From the NCBI RefSeq assembly GCF_900115075.1, contig NZ_FOVG01000004.1, positions 62,001 through 126,000 of the forward strand: a stretch of 64,000 bases of DNA, read 5' to 3'. Numbering within the stretch: position 1 is the stretch's first letter; the number at the start of each line of letters is the position of its first letter. The stretch comes from Candidatus Pantoea varia. Its GTDB lineage: Bacteria > Pseudomonadota > Gammaproteobacteria > Enterobacterales > Enterobacteriaceae. The position numbers were made by a program, and so were the translations under genes. Positions 54,626 to 64,000 of the stretch are shown piece after piece. The notes beneath the pieces are model-generated. The model had not been told where the DNA came from, searched no databases, and worked only from the letters and a program-made list of their open reading frames with translations.

Positions 54626-55174
54626 TCAGATGATAACCGGTTGTAATGACTTAAGAAATATCTCAAGACTTTCTGCCAGGACGACGCGCTGTTTACGGCC
54701 AGGCTGCTCCAGAATAACGTCGCCACTGAGATTAGAGAGAGAGATGATCTCCTCCTCTGAATCTGTCGTGGCAATAAACAGCGTAGGCGACTGTTTCAGA
54801 CGGCGCTGCATCACCAGATGCCCAATCAGATTCTCCTGTAACCGCAGGAAATCCTCTTCACTCCACACCTGCAACAGCGTCAGCTGATTCTCACCAAAAC
54901 GGGCCTGCATATCCCCGGCAAACTGCGTGGTATAGAAATCCGTGATCGGCGGCTGGAGCTGGATGTCGATTGCCCGCTCAATCGCATCCAGCGTCGGGGG
55001 CAGACTAAACGGCTGCGGCTGCCAGACGACCCGCTGATCGCGATCCTCCAGGGCACAGGGAGACGGGACGCCATAAAGATCGCTGCTGGCCGGCCCATGC
55101 CCCGCCTGCTGAAGCCAGTGCTGGCAGTATCGGGTGGTAAAGTCACGCAACGCGGCGGCAGTTTGCTGCATCAT
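54626..55174 (-). CDS. syd: SecY-interacting protein Syd
   Basis: This 182-residue cytoplasmic protein binds SecY at the membrane and may check the integrity of the translocon. Family segments are [37 protein letters not shown] and [13 protein letters not shown]. Two adjacent ATGs open the frame. It is divergent from queF. Confidence 0.94.
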   Translation of the reverse strand: MMQQTAAALRDFTTRYCQHWLQQAGHGPASSDLYGVPSPCALEDRDQRVVWQPQPFSLPPTLDAIERAIDIQLQPPITDFYTTQFAGDMQARFGENQLTLLQVWSEEDFLRLQENLIGHLVMQRRLKQSPTLFIATTDSEEEIISLSNLSGDVILEQPGRKQRVVLAESLEIFLKSLQPVII

Positions 55175-55236
55175 TCATATTCTCACTTCTGATGGGTTAC
55201 ACTTAGCCACTTTGATTAATTTTGGTGGTAACCGCA

Positions 55237-56082
55237 ATGACTACTCACGAACAGGATCAGGCACTCAGTAACCTGACGCTGGGCAAACCCACAGCCTATC
55301 ACGATCAGTATGACAACAGCTTACTGCAGTCGGTGCCACGCAGCCTGAACCGTGAACCGCTTGGCCTGTTTCCCGACAGCCTGCCCTTTACCGGCAGCGA
55401 TATCTGGACCCTGTATGAACTCTCGTGGCTCAACAGCAAGGGTCTGCCTCAGGTTGCCGTCGGCGAAGTGGTGCTGGACGCGCAGAGTCGCAATCTTATC
55501 GAGTCGAAAAGCTTCAAGCTTTACCTGAACAGCTTCAACCAGACCCGCTTTGCTGACTGGGGCGAGGTTCGTCAGACGCTGGAGCGGGATCTGAGTGCCT
55601 GTGCAGAAGGTGAAGCGCGAGTCGCGCTGTTCCGTCTCAATGAGATAGAAGGTCAACCTATCGGTCATTTTGAGGGGAGCTGCATTGATGAGCAGGATAT
55701 CGCCATTGAGGATTACCGCTTCAATGCTGATTATCTGGCGGATGCCACAGGCAGCGAAATCGTTGAGGAGACGCTGGTCAGCCACCTGCTCAAGTCAAAC
55801 TGCCTGATTACCAATCAGCCTGACTGGGGCTCGGTAATGATCCGCTACAAAGGCCCGCGAATCGACCGTGAAGCGCTGCTGCGCTATCTGGTCTCATTCC
55901 GCCAGCACAATGAATTTCACGAGCAGTGCGTCGAGCGCATCTTTAATGATGTGATGCGTTTCTGCCATCCGGAAGCGTTGACGGTTTATGCGCGCTATAC
56001 CCGTCGTGGCGGGCTGGATATCAACCCGTGGCGGACCAACGTGCCCTTCTCACCCGGTTTTTCACGGCTGGTTCGTCAGTAG
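55237..56082 (+). CDS. queF: NADPH-dependent 7-cyano-7-deazaguanine reductase
   Basis: This 281-residue enzyme reduces the nitrile of preQ0 to preQ1, a step unique in biology, for queuosine synthesis. The QueF motif [15 protein letters not shown] is at residues 89-103, and catalytic Cys189 and Asp196 are in [14 protein letters not shown]. The start is the ATG at 55237 with GGTGG 8 nt upstream; a TTG five codons earlier is also possible. Confidence 0.95.
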   Translation: MTTHEQDQALSNLTLGKPTAYHDQYDNSLLQSVPRSLNREPLGLFPDSLPFTGSDIWTLYELSWLNSKGLPQVAVGEVVLDAQSRNLIESKSFKLYLNSFNQTRFADWGEVRQTLERDLSACAEGEARVALFRLNEIEGQPIGHFEGSCIDEQDIAIEDYRFNADYLADATGSEIVEETLVSHLLKSNCLITNQPDWGSVMIRYKGPRIDREALLRYLVSFRQHNEFHEQCVERIFNDVMRFCHPEALTVYARYTRRGGLDINPWRTNVPFSPGFSRLVRQ

Positions 56083-56251
56083 TTTGCGAGACTTCTCGCA
56101 GGCTGCGTGCAGGAAGCGCAGTTCCGCTTGAGCTGTGCGGGCCGACAAGGCTACTCTGGTGATGGCGGCTACCTGCGGGTTGCCGACCAGGGATTTTCGT
56201 CACTGCCGTTGCAGTGCCAACACGCACCCAGGCGGGTGTAAAGGAGTTCAT

Positions 56252-57616
56252 TTGATTACCCATATCAGCCCTCTTGGCTCAATGGATCTGCTTTCACAGC
56301 TGGAAGTCGATATGCTCAAGCGCACAGCCAGCAGCGACCTCTACCAGCTGTTTCGCAACTGCTCTCTTGCCGTGCTTAACTCCGGCAGCCAGACTGACAG
56401 CAGCCAGGAGCTGCTCTCCCGCTTTGAAAATTTCGACATCAATGTGTTGCGCCGTGAGCGCGGCGTCAAATTGGAACTAATTAATCCGCCGGAAGAGGCG
56501 TTTGTGGATGGCCGCATCATCCGTTCACTGCAGGCTAACCTGTTTGCGGTGCTGCGTGACATCCTGTTTGTCAGCGGTCAGCTCAACATGCCGGGCCGTT
56601 TCACGGCAGCCGAAGAGAACGATTCCGCCACAATTACCAACACTGTGTTTTCCATTCTGCGTAATGCGCGGGCACTGCATATCGGCGAGTATCCCAACAC
56701 CGTGGTGTGCTGGGGCGGTCACTCCATCAACGCCGTTGAGTACCAGTATTGCCGCAATGTCGGAACGCAGCTTGGGCTGCGTGAGCTGAACATCTGTACC
56801 GGCTGCGGACCTGGCGTAATGGAAGCGCCAATGAAAGGAGCCGCCGTTGGCCACGCTCAGCAGCGCTATCGTGACAGCCGCTTTATCGGCCTGACCGAAC
56901 CCTCAATCATTGCGGCTGAACCGCCGAATCCGCTGGTGAATGAGCTGATTATCATGCCGGACATTGAAAAACGTCTGGAAGCTTTTGTGCGTATCGCCCA
57001 CGGCATCATCATTTTCCCGGGCGGCGTCGGCACGGCAGAAGAGCTGCTCTATCTGCTGGGCATCCTGATGAATCCGCACAACAGCGATCAGGTACTGCCG
57101 CTGATTCTGACCGGCCCGAAAGAGAGCGCCGATTACTTCCGCGTGCTTGATGATTTCATTGTTAACACGCTGGGTGAACAGGCCCGTAAGCATTATCAGA
57201 TCATCATTGATGATGCGGCAGAAGTGGCGCGTCTGATGAAGAAAGCGATGCCGCAGGTAAAAGAGAATCGTCGCGAAACCGGCGATGCTTACAGCTTTAA
57301 CTGGTCGATTCGCATTGAACCCGACCTGCAGGTGCCGTTCCTGCCAACCCATGAAAATATGGCGAATCTCAATCTTTACACCAATCAGCCACCCGAAAAG
57401 CTGGCTGCTGACCTGCGCCGCGCCTTCTCAGGCATCGTCGCGGGTAACGTTAAAGAGATGGGCATCCGAGAAATCCGTGAGAAGGGACGCTACAAACTGC
57501 ATGGCGACCCCGATATCATGCACCGCATGGATGAGCTGCTACAGGGATTCGTTGCCCAGCAACGTATGAAACTGCCAGGCACCGCCTACATCCCCTGCTA
57601 CGAAATTATCAAATAA
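56252..57616 (+). CDS. ppnN: Pyrimidine/purine nucleotide 5'-monophosphate nucleosidase
   Basis: This 454-residue nucleosidase hydrolyses nucleotide monophosphates to base and ribose 5-phosphate and is stimulated by (p)ppGpp in E. coli. The start is taken as TTG at 56252, with AAGGAG 5 nt upstream, which gives (M)[11 protein letters not shown] as in E. coli; the 39 in-frame codons before it are not conserved. The Rossmann-like LOG motif is [13 protein letters not shown], and [19 protein letters not shown] precedes it. In E. coli sdaCB lie between ppnN and xni, and they are absent here. Confidence 0.95.
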   Translation: MITHISPLGSMDLLSQLEVDMLKRTASSDLYQLFRNCSLAVLNSGSQTDSSQELLSRFENFDINVLRRERGVKLELINPPEEAFVDGRIIRSLQANLFAVLRDILFVSGQLNMPGRFTAAEENDSATITNTVFSILRNARALHIGEYPNTVVCWGGHSINAVEYQYCRNVGTQLGLRELNICTGCGPGVMEAPMKGAAVGHAQQRYRDSRFIGLTEPSIIAAEPPNPLVNELIIMPDIEKRLEAFVRIAHGIIIFPGGVGTAEELLYLLGILMNPHNSDQVLPLILTGPKESADYFRVLDDFIVNTLGEQARKHYQIIIDDAAEVARLMKKAMPQVKENRRETGDAYSFNWSIRIEPDLQVPFLPTHENMANLNLYTNQPPEKLAADLRRAFSGIVAGNVKEMGIREIREKGRYKLHGDPDIMHRMDELLQGFVAQQRMKLPGTAYIPCYEIIK

Positions 57617-57620
57617 ACCA

Positions 57621-57641
57621 GGAGGCAGCCCCCGGGCTGCC
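57621..57641 (+). promoter_or_regulatory. Shine-Dalgarno and hairpin upstream of xni
   Basis: GGAGG (57621-57625) lies 25 nt before the xni ATG, too far for normal use. GGCAGCCC (57624-57631) can pair with GGGCTGCC (57634-57641). Folding of this stem would bring the start region close to the GGAGG, or else hide part of it. No other ribosome site is visible. Confidence 0.5.
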
Positions 57642-57650
57642 CATACTCTC

Positions 57651-58406
57651 ATGGCTCTTCATCTTGTTATTGTTGACGCGTTGAATCTGATTCGTCGTCT
57701 GCATGCGGTACAAGGCTCACCCTGTGTCGAAGGCTGTGTGTCTGCGCTGCGCCAGATACTGGGTCACGCCCATCCGACCCACGCTGTGGCGGTATTTGAT
57801 GGCGAAGCGCGTCATCAGGGCTGGCGTCATCAGCTGCTTCCCGACTACAAAAGTGGTCGCCCGTCGATGCCAGACGATTTACAGGCAGAGATGCCGGCGT
57901 TACAGGAGGCTTTTCGCGCCGCAGGCGTAAGCTGCTGGATAGCGGGCGAGGATGAGGCGGATGATTTAGCGGCGACGCTGGCGGTGAAAATGGCTCAGGC
58001 CGGACATCAGGCCACCATTGTTTCCACTGACAAAGGTTACTGTCAGCTACTGGCACCCGAGATCCGTATCCGTGACTACTTCCAGAAACGCTGGCTCGAT
58101 CTGCCCTTTATCGACGCTGAATTTGGCGTGGCGCCACAGCTGTTACCCGACTACTGGGGATTGTGCGGCATCAGCAGCAGTAAAATTCCGGGCATCACCG
58201 GCATCGGTCCGAAAAGCGCGAAACAGCTGCTGACAGAGTTTCACTCGCTCGAAGGGATCTATCAGCAACTGGATAAGGTGCCAGCCAAATGGCAGGAAAA
58301 GCTCGCTGAAGGCCAGCAGATGGCTGAAATCAGCCGTCAGGTAGCCACGCTGAAGCGGGATCTGGTGTTGCAGGGAAATCTGAATACGCTGCGTTATACC
58401 GGCTGA
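57651..58406 (+). CDS. xni: Flap endonuclease Xni (ExoIX)
   Basis: This 251-residue structure-specific 5' nuclease is related to the 5'-3' exonuclease domain of DNA polymerase I. Segments are [33 protein letters not shown] and the helix-hairpin-helix [13 protein letters not shown], which binds a K+ ion in E. coli ExoIX. It starts 34 nt after ppnN and converges on rlmM with a 24-nt gap. Confidence 0.94.
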   Translation: MALHLVIVDALNLIRRLHAVQGSPCVEGCVSALRQILGHAHPTHAVAVFDGEARHQGWRHQLLPDYKSGRPSMPDDLQAEMPALQEAFRAAGVSCWIAGEDEADDLAATLAVKMAQAGHQATIVSTDKGYCQLLAPEIRIRDYFQKRWLDLPFIDAEFGVAPQLLPDYWGLCGISSSKIPGITGIGPKSAKQLLTEFHSLEGIYQQLDKVPAKWQEKLAEGQQMAEISRQVATLKRDLVLQGNLNTLRYTG

Positions 58407-58430
58407 GTGCAGTTGCACTCAGCCCGGCGA

Positions 58431-59531
58431 TTAACGTTCGTCGCGACGGCCACCCGTTGCTGCCCACATACGGCGCACATGAACCGTTACCTCTTCGCGG
58501 TCATGATAGAGCTGGCGGGCGCGAATCTGCACGTTTATGCCATTCTCATCAAAGCGCTCCTGCATCATTGCCAGATTCTGCGTGACTTCTTCATAACGCT
58601 TTTTCATCGGCAATTTGAGGTTGAAGATCGCTTCACGACACCAGCCGTTAACCAGCCAGTCAGTCATCAGGTTAGCCACGCGAACCGGCTTCTCCACCAT
58701 GTCACACACCAGCCAGCTGATGTTGGTACGTGGCGGACGGAATTTAAATCCATCGGCTTTCTCGTGCATCACCTGGCCGGTATCCATCAGGCTCGGGGCC
58801 ATCGGTCCGTTGTCCACCGCATAAACCATCATGCTGCGCTGGACCAGCTGATAGGTCCAGCCGCCCGGACAAGCACCGAGATCCACGGCGTACATGCCGC
58901 TGGCTAAACGCTCATCCCACTCATCCGCAGGGATAAAGACGTGGAATGCCTCTTCCAGCTTAAGCGTGGAACGGCTTGGCGCATCGGAAGGAAACTTAAG
59001 CCGTGGAATACCCATATAAAACGGCGAGCTGTTTTCCCGGATCGAATAGCCGACGTAGCAGGTGCCAGGTGCGATGAAAAACACATGCACGACCGGGCGT
59101 TTCGGGCTTTCATAATTCAGCAGAATCTTGCTTTCACGCAGTGCTGAACGCAGCGGCACAGTGAACTTGCGGCAGAATTTAGTCAGCTCTTTGGCTTCGT
59201 TGGTGTCAGGGACTTCAACACGCAGTTCGCCGCCCTTCTCTACCACGCCAGTCAGCATGCCGACGATCGGGGTAATGCGATCTTCCTGCGGCAGGTCACG
59301 CAGCATTTCGCCGACGACCAGCATCTGGCGGGCAAAGATCAGCTCGTCAAACGGCAGTTCACGCGCCAGACGCTCAGCATCTTCAAACTGATAGCACTCA
59401 AACAGCACGTAGCCGGAGTCATCTTTAACCCGTGGAAAGCCGTAGATTTCACGTTCCGCCGCTTTAGCACTGATTTCTGCCGCACACTCTTTTTCAAAAC
59501 CGGGACGACAATAGAGTAAAACTTTATTCAT
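58431..59531 (-). CDS. rlmM: 23S rRNA (cytidine(2498)-2'-O)-methyltransferase RlmM
   Basis: This 366-residue SAM-dependent enzyme methylates C2498 of 23S rRNA, with the same length as in E. coli. The start is the ATG at 59529-59531; 12 upstream codons are ignored because they overlap ygdD and are not conserved. A THUMP-like N-terminal region precedes the Rossmann domain with [15 protein letters not shown], and the end [15 protein letters not shown] is typical. The start overlaps the end of ygdD by 8 nt. Confidence 0.96.
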   Translation of the reverse strand: MNKVLLYCRPGFEKECAAEISAKAAEREIYGFPRVKDDSGYVLFECYQFEDAERLARELPFDELIFARQMLVVGEMLRDLPQEDRITPIVGMLTGVVEKGGELRVEVPDTNEAKELTKFCRKFTVPLRSALRESKILLNYESPKRPVVHVFFIAPGTCYVGYSIRENSSPFYMGIPRLKFPSDAPSRSTLKLEEAFHVFIPADEWDERLASGMYAVDLGACPGGWTYQLVQRSMMVYAVDNGPMAPSLMDTGQVMHEKADGFKFRPPRTNISWLVCDMVEKPVRVANLMTDWLVNGWCREAIFNLKLPMKKRYEEVTQNLAMMQERFDENGINVQIRARQLYHDREEVTVHVRRMWAATGGRRDER

Positions 59532-59919
59532 GGCGTTCTGCCTTTCGTTTAAGACGCAGCGCGCCAATCAACATCAATACCCAACCGGCGAGGAAACAGA
59601 TCCCGCCCACTGGTGTGATAAAAACCCAAAACTTCAGATGTGACAGCGCCAGACAATAGAGGCTGCCACTAAATAACACGGTGCCGAGCGCCATCAGCGC
59701 ACTGCTCCAGTAAAACCAGATATTGGCGCGGCGCAACATCGCGGCACCCAGTCCCATCACCGCTAAGGTGTGATAAGCCTGATATTCCAGCCCGGTATGA
59801 ATCCAGGCCATTTCAGCAGCACCAAGCGACTGACTCAAAACGTGGGCACCAAATGCGCCAAAAGCCACCAGCAGAAATCCACTGATAGCCGCAAAAACAA
59901 ACATGGCACGACTGGACAT
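59524..59919 (-). CDS. ygdD: DUF423 inner-membrane protein YgdD
   Basis: This 131-residue protein with four membrane spans is of unknown function. DUF423 features are [15 protein letters not shown] near the N-terminus and [24 protein letters not shown] and [12 protein letters not shown] later. The start is the ATG at 59917-59919 with GAGGA upstream. It overlaps rlmM by 8 nt, so the two are translated together. Confidence 0.92.
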   Translation of the reverse strand: MSSRAMFVFAAISGFLLVAFGAFGAHVLSQSLGAAEMAWIHTGLEYQAYHTLAVMGLGAAMLRRANIWFYWSSALMALGTVLFSGSLYCLALSHLKFWVFITPVGGICFLAGWVLMLIGALRLKRKAERHE

Positions 59920-59969
59920 TAACCGATCCTCAGGGTGCTTTTGCATCTGAATGCAAATAAATCAATATT

Positions 59970-60887
59970 TTACTGTTGATAGCGGAAGCGGAATTTTTCT
60001 TGTTCGGTTGCAGCTTTTTCCAGGATCCACTGTCGGAAGGCGGCTATTTTACCCAGTTCTGCCTGACTGTCATGACAAACCAGATAAAAAGCGTTTTTAC
60101 TGACTAATACGTCATTAAACGGGCAGATTAATCGTCCGGCTTCTATTTCACTCTGCGCCATGACGTTATTCGCCAGCGCCACGCCCTGACCATGAATCGC
60201 CGCCTGCAAAACCATGGCGCTGTGGCTGAAGATCGGCCCCTGCTGCACATTGATATGTTGCAGCCCCAGCTGGCGGATATACGATTGCCAATCCCGGCGG
60301 GAGGCATCATGCAGCAGGGTAAAGCGCGAGAGATCCATCGGCGTTTTCAGCGGATTCTCTCCGGTCATCAATGATGGCGAACAGACCGGCAGCAGATATT
60401 CGGCATAGAGTTTTTCAACCCGCAGTCCGGGCCAGTTGCCCCGTCCGTAGAAAATTGCCACATCGACATCATCGGCCAGTTTCTCTTCATCGCGGTCAAC
60501 AGCCTGGATACGCACGTCGATTCCCGGATAAGCCATATTAAAGCTGGAGAGGCGAGGAACCAGCCACTGAATGGCAAAGCTGGGCAGTAAACTGACCGTC
60601 AGCGCCCCCTTGGCACTGCGCGCCTGCAGTTTGCGGGTCGCTTCGTTGATCGCTGAGAAAATCTCTTTGATGTCGAGATAGTAGCTTTGTCCTTCTTCGG
60701 TTAGTAACAGCGAACGATTCCTCCGGCGAAACAGCTTTAACCCCAGAAAATCTTCCAGAGATTTTATCTGATGGCTTACAGCAGCCTGGGTGACAAACAG
60801 CTCTTCAGCGGCTTTGGTAAAGCTTAAATGGCGCGCAGCTGCATCAAAAACACGCAGTGCGTTGAGAGGAGGAAGGCGTTTCGACAT
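59970..60887 (-). CDS. gcvA: Glycine cleavage system transcriptional activator GcvA
   Basis: This 305-residue LysR-type regulator activates gcvTHP with glycine, represses it with purines, and activates gcvB. The N-terminal helix-turn-helix is HLSFTKAAEELFVTQAAVSHQIKSLE, and a periplasmic-binding-like effector domain follows. It is divergent from gcvB across 128 nt. An ATTAG (CTAAT on the other strand, the core of GcvA sites) is at 60944-60948, about 70 nt upstream of the gcvB start. Confidence 0.95.
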   Translation of the reverse strand: MSKRLPPLNALRVFDAAARHLSFTKAAEELFVTQAAVSHQIKSLEDFLGLKLFRRRNRSLLLTEEGQSYYLDIKEIFSAINEATRKLQARSAKGALTVSLLPSFAIQWLVPRLSSFNMAYPGIDVRIQAVDRDEEKLADDVDVAIFYGRGNWPGLRVEKLYAEYLLPVCSPSLMTGENPLKTPMDLSRFTLLHDASRRDWQSYIRQLGLQHINVQQGPIFSHSAMVLQAAIHGQGVALANNVMAQSEIEAGRLICPFNDVLVSKNAFYLVCHDSQAELGKIAAFRQWILEKAATEQEKFRFRYQQ

Positions 60888-60980
60888 GGTTTACCGTATC
60901 CGGATCGGCGAAAAATACGCAGGCTTATACAAAGCGTTTACGTATTAGAATTTTTAATCCGAGGCATTATAATTTGTCCG

Positions 60981-61009
60981 TTGAGGAACCTCCAGCAAAT
61001 ACCTATAGT
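60981..61009 (+). promoter_or_regulatory. gcvB promoter
   Basis: TTGAGG (60981-60986), a 17-nt spacer and TATAGT (61004-61009) lie 7 nt before the ACTTCCTGAG that begins GcvB in E. coli. The GcvA-type ATTAG at 60944-60948 is at about -70. Confidence 0.8.
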
Positions 61010-61015
61010 TGCCGC

Positions 61016-61216
61016 ACTTCCTGAGCCGGAACGAAAAGTTTTTAGAATTGTGAGTGAGTTCGCAGATTTTCTGAAAGCTTTTGGCTTGTGGTCGTGATGT
61101 TGTGTTTGCAATTTTTGATCCGACGATTGCGGATCGAACTCTTAATTCCTGTAGATTTACCCTGTCTGTCCATAGTGATTTTTAAATAGCACCGCTGATT
61201 GCGGTGCTTTTTTTTT
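61016..61216 (+). ncRNA. gcvB: GcvB small RNA
   Basis: This RNA of about 200 nt is an Hfq-dependent repressor of amino-acid and peptide transport mRNAs. The 5' end ACTTCCTGAGCCGGAACGAA, the R2/R3 area (GATTTACCCTGTCTGTCC, ATAGTGATT) and the terminator GCACCGC-N7-GCGGTGC with nine Ts match E. coli GcvB as I remember it. The G/U-rich seed R1 is present as GTGATGTTGTGTTTGCAA but seems shorter. The middle hairpin has different sequence (GATCCG/CGGATC at 61117-61135), and the internal hairpin with its U-run is missing. Confidence 0.95.
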
Positions 61217-61221
61217 GCTTA

Positions 61222-61446
61222 TTACTTGCCAGACTCGACCATTTCTTTGACATCAGAGCGGTTGATTTGCTGCTCATTGCCATTCGCATCTTTATAGCTG
61301 ATCATGCCGGTATCATTATCGACTTTAGGCTTGCCGGCAGCGACAATGGTGCGTCCATCATTGGTATGCATCACGTAATTGCTTGAACAGGCAGTCAGGG
61401 TGAAGGCCAGCGTACACATGGCCAGTACTGCGGTAAGTTTTTTCAT
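61222..61446 (-). CDS. ygdI: YgdI/YgdR family lipoprotein
   Basis: This 74-residue lipoprotein (DUF903) is of unknown function. A signal peptide ends in the lipobox LTAC, with Cys20 lipidated, followed by the family core SSNYVMHTNDGRTIVAAGKP and DTGMISYKDANGNEQQINR. AGGAG lies upstream of the ATG. It converges on gcvB: its stop is 5 nt from the gcvB T-run, and the gcvB terminator hairpin probably also ends this transcript. The 209 nt between its start and csdA show no clear promoter motif. Confidence 0.92.
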   Translation of the reverse strand: MKKLTAVLAMCTLAFTLTACSSNYVMHTNDGRTIVAAGKPKVDNDTGMISYKDANGNEQQINRSDVKEMVESGK

Positions 61447-61655
61447 CTGCTATCTCCTTGTAGATTGATTGCATCAAACCACCCGCGTTACGCTAACCCG
61501 AGGCAGCCGATAAGTGAGTTCGACTAGTAAACGTGCCGTAGTTATGCGGGTTTGGTTTAAACCTTGCAATATTCAGCATAACGCGCTTTTCCAGCTTTGC
61601 CAGACGCAGACCATTCTTTCAGTTTGGTCCTAATTTTTCTTATCATGGACCAGGC

Positions 61656-62864
61656 ATGACCGCATTTAATCCCACCGCATTTTGCCAGCAGTTTCCCGCG
61701 CTCGCCGACGCCGGCGTTTATCTCGACAGCGCCGCAACCACGCTGAAGCCGCAGGCCGTCATTGATAGCACGCAGCAGTTTTACAGCCTGAGCGCGGGTA
61801 CAGTACATCGCAGCCACTTTGCCGCTGCCCAGGCTTTAACTCATCGCTATGAACAGGCGCGCAATCAGGTTGCCCGCTGGCTCAACGCCGCTGACGATCA
61901 TGAGATTATCTGGACGCGCGGCACTACTGAAGCGATAAACCTGGTCGCGAACAGCTGGCTGCGCCCGCGCCTGCAACCCGGCGATGAGATTGTGGTCAGC
62001 GAGGCTGAACACCACGCTAACCTGGTGCCCTGGCTGATGGCCGCCCAGGCATGCGGCGCCCGCGTCGTAAAATGGCCGTTGGGGCCGGACCGTCTGCCGG
62101 ATATCAGCCTGTTACCTGCCCTGCTCAACAGCCGCACCCGCCTGCTGGCGGTCGGCCAGATGTCGAACGTCACCGGCGGGTGTCCCGATCTCGCTCAGGC
62201 GATTCCGCTGGCGCACGCCGTAGGCGCGAAAGTGATGGTCGATGGCGCGCAGGGCGTGGTGCATTGCCCGCCTGACGTACAGGCGCTGGATATCGATTTT
62301 TACGCTTTTTCCGGCCATAAGATTTACGGCCCGATGGGCATTGGCGCGTTATATGGCAAAGCGGAACTGCTGGAGGCGATGGCGCCCTGGCAGGGCGGCG
62401 GTAAAATGATCACGAATGTCGATTTCAGTGGTTTCACGCCGCAACCGGTACCCTGGCGCTTTGAGGCCGGCACGCCAAACGTGGCGGGCGTTGTAGGCCT
62501 GAGTGCAGCACTGAGCTGGCTGGCGCAGTACGATCTGCCCGCCGCAGAGCGCTGGAGTCAGCAGCTTGCCTCGCTGGCGGAAGAGCAGCTGGCAGAACTG
62601 CCCGGCTTTCGCAGCTTCCGCTGTGGCAACGCCAGCCTGCTGGCTTTTGAATTTGCTGACCTGCATCACAGCGATCTGGTGACGCTGCTGGCTGAGCAGG
62701 GAATCGCCCTGCGCGCCGGCCAGCACTGTGCGCAGCCGTTGCTGACGGCATTGGGCGTCAGCGGCACGCTGCGAGCCTCTTTTGCACCCTATAATAATCT
62801 GCAGGATGTTGATGCGCTGGTGCGCGCCATGAAGAGCGCCATCTCGCTGTTATCGGAGTTTTGA
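61656..62864 (+). CDS. csdA: Cysteine desulfurase CsdA
   Basis: This 402-residue PLP-dependent enzyme removes sulfur from cysteine and passes it to CsdE for sulfur or Fe-S delivery. The PLP Lys222 is in FSGHKIYGP, and the persulfide-forming Cys358 is in [10 protein letters not shown]. Other motifs are YLDSAATT and [11 protein letters not shown]. The ribosome site is weak (GGACCAGG). It is the first gene of csdA-csdE. Confidence 0.95.
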   Translation: MTAFNPTAFCQQFPALADAGVYLDSAATTLKPQAVIDSTQQFYSLSAGTVHRSHFAAAQALTHRYEQARNQVARWLNAADDHEIIWTRGTTEAINLVANSWLRPRLQPGDEIVVSEAEHHANLVPWLMAAQACGARVVKWPLGPDRLPDISLLPALLNSRTRLLAVGQMSNVTGGCPDLAQAIPLAHAVGAKVMVDGAQGVVHCPPDVQALDIDFYAFSGHKIYGPMGIGALYGKAELLEAMAPWQGGGKMITNVDFSGFTPQPVPWRFEAGTPNVAGVVGLSAALSWLAQYDLPAAERWSQQLASLAEEQLAELPGFRSFRCGNASLLAFEFADLHHSDLVTLLAEQGIALRAGQHCAQPLLTALGVSGTLRASFAPYNNLQDVDALVRAMKSAISLLSEF

Positions 62865-62866
62865 TT

Positions 62867-63322
62867 ATGCATTCATCGCTGTTAGCGCCGCACCCGTTTG
62901 GCGAACAGATTACCGTTGCCAGCCTGAAGGAGAGCTTTGGCCGCTTTCATCAGTGGGAAGATCGTTATCGTCAGCTGATCCAGCTGAGCCGCCAGTTGCC
63001 TGCCTTGCCGGAGGAACTGAAAACAGCGGAAATTGAACTGAGCGGGTGTGAAAATCGGGTCTGGCTGGGCAGCCAGTTATGCGAGGATGGCACGCTGCAT
63101 TTCTATGGTGACAGTGAAGGACGGATTGTGCGCGGCCTGCTGGCCGTGCTGCTGACCGCCGCTGAGGGCCAGATGCCGCAACAGCTGCTGGCAAGGGATC
63201 CCTTAAAGCTGTTTGATGAACTCGGCCTGCGCGCCCAGCTCAGTGCCTCCCGCAGCAGCGGCCTGCAGGCGCTGGCCGCCGCAGTCGAGCACGCCGCGCG
63301 TCAGGCGCTGACGGCGTCCTGA
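62867..63322 (+). CDS. csdE: Cysteine desulfuration protein CsdE
   Basis: This 151-residue SufE-like sulfur acceptor takes the persulfide from CsdA on Cys61 in [11 protein letters not shown] and passes it on, in E. coli to TcdA among others. The start is the ATG at 62867 with GGAG 8 nt upstream, 2 nt after the csdA stop. The core [17 protein letters not shown] and [12 protein letters not shown] is typical. Its last 22 nt overlap the end of tcdA on the other strand. Confidence 0.93.
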   Translation: MHSSLLAPHPFGEQITVASLKESFGRFHQWEDRYRQLIQLSRQLPALPEELKTAEIELSGCENRVWLGSQLCEDGTLHFYGDSEGRIVRGLLAVLLTAAEGQMPQQLLARDPLKLFDELGLRAQLSASRSSGLQALAAAVEHAARQALTAS

Positions 63323-64000
63323 CGGGCAGCACGCGCCAGAAACTTCTTCAGCGCATGCGAAACGGCTACAAAGCCGAAGGTGGCGGTGACCATGGTTGCC
63401 GCGCCAAAGCCCGATGCGCAATCCATTCTCTTCGGCCCCTCAGCCGTGCTGCGTGAAGCACAGACACTGCCATCAGCCTGCGGATAGACCAGCGCTTCGG
63501 TGGAAAAAACGCAGTCGATGCCGAGTTTACCCTTGCTGTTTTTCACCACACCCAGGCTTTTCAGCCGTTCGCGCAGCTTCGCCGCCAGCGGGTCCTGGAT
63601 GGTTTTCGCCAGATCGGCGACCTGGATCTGAGTCGGATCGATCTGCCCGCCCGCCCCACCAGTGGTGATCAGCGGGATCTTATTCCGGCGACACCAGGCA
63701 ATCAGCGCCGCTTTAGGCCGCACGCTGTCGATAGCGTCGATCACGTAGTCGAAACCGGCGGCCATCAGTTCGGCGGTATTCTCTGGCGTAATAAAGTCAT
63801 CAATGCAGATCACTTCGCAGTCAGGATTGATCGCACGCAGCCGATCGGCCATCACATCCGTTTTGGCTTTGCCGACGTTGCCCTGCAGCGCATGAAGCTG
63901 TCGGTTGGTGTTGGTGATACAGACGTCATCCATATCAATCAGGGTGATTTTACCAATTCCGGTGCGCGCTAATGCTTCCGCCGCCCAGGACCCGACACCG
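63301..64000 (-). CDS. tcdA: tRNA threonylcarbamoyladenosine dehydratase TcdA (5' end beyond window)
   Basis: This E1-like enzyme cyclises t6A37 to ct6A in tRNA with ATP. The gene runs off the right edge; the frame stays open through 64000, and the visible part begins within [25 protein letters not shown], the nucleotide-binding fold. Further landmarks are [35 protein letters not shown] and a C-terminal hydrophobic helix region. About 233 residues are visible; only a few dozen N-terminal residues should be missing. It converges on csdE, with the two ends overlapping by 22 nt. Confidence 0.94.
   Translation of the reverse strand, partial: GVGSWAAEALARTGIGKITLIDMDDVCITNTNRQLHALQGNVGKAKTDVMADRLRAINPDCEVICIDDFITPENTAELMAAGFDYVIDAIDSVRPKAALIAWCRRNKIPLITTGGAGGQIDPTQIQVADLAKTIQDPLAAKLRERLKSLGVVKNSKGKLGIDCVFSTEALVYPQADGSVCASRSTAEGPKRMDCASGFGAATMVTATFGFVAVSHALKKFLARAARQDAVSA

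Noticed and set aside
56083-56251. Upstream extension of ppnN from an ATG at 56135
   Set aside because: The added 39 residues are not conserved, and a well-spaced AAGGAG precedes the TTG at 56252, which matches the E. coli start.
61557-61817. An 86-codon open frame on the minus strand between ygdI and csdA
   Set aside because: Two thirds of it is antisense to the start of csdA, and it has no family likeness.

Overview
The window is a stretch of core chromosome from a member of the Enterobacterales. Gene order from mutS to tcdA closely follows the Escherichia coli 58-63 min region, with departures that suggest an Erwiniaceae-type genome such as Pantoea: a merged glucarate/galactarate cluster, a cysG inside the sulfate cluster, and no mazEF or CRISPR-Cas. 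The genus is an inference from gene order and protein similarity judged by eye. G+C looks to be in the mid-50s percent throughout. I see no insertion sequence, prophage, integrase, tRNA, rRNA or CRISPR array.

Layout. 1-1.3 kb: a partial yjdM/phnA gene and the lytic transglycosylase gene mltB. 1.4-10.6 kb: a respiratory nitrate reductase locus, narK-narGHJI on the minus strand and a divergent narL without narX, with an FNR box and NarL heptamers between them. 10.9-20.5 kb: mutS converging on rpoS, then nlpD, pcm, surE, truD, ispF, ispD, ftsB and ygbE. 20.6-31 kb: sulfate assimilation, as cysG-cysD-cysN-cysC and cysJ-cysI-cysH, separated by iap and a small YciI-like gene. 31.2-43.1 kb: queD, queE, eno, pyrG, mazG, relA, rlmD and barA.

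43.3-52.4 kb: a complete aldarate catabolic cluster (gudP-gudX-gudD-garL-garR-garK, with divergent garD) that takes glucarate and galactarate to pyruvate and 2-phosphoglycerate. 52.5-64 kb: yqcA, truC, yqcC, the CsrB small RNA with its UvrY box, syd, queF, ppnN, xni, rlmM, ygdD, gcvA, the GcvB small RNA, ygdI, csdA, csdE and the start-truncated tcdA at the right edge.

Functional links. BarA, the sensor kinase that acts through UvrY, lies 11 kb from csrB, which carries a near-perfect UvrY-type inverted repeat upstream. GcvA and GcvB form the usual divergent regulator/small-RNA pair. CysG supplies siroheme for the sulfite reductase CysI. QueD, QueE and QueF are three steps of queuosine synthesis, scattered rather than in an operon. 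RelA, RpoS and CsrB place several global regulators in one window.

I found no wholly new system. The points most worth a second look are the altered active site of the Iap peptidase, the GcvB variant, the narX-less narL, the merged aldarate cluster with its CRP box and palindrome, and several perfect intergenic hairpins that lack a U-tract. Comparisons with E. coli proteins and RNAs are from memory, not from a search.
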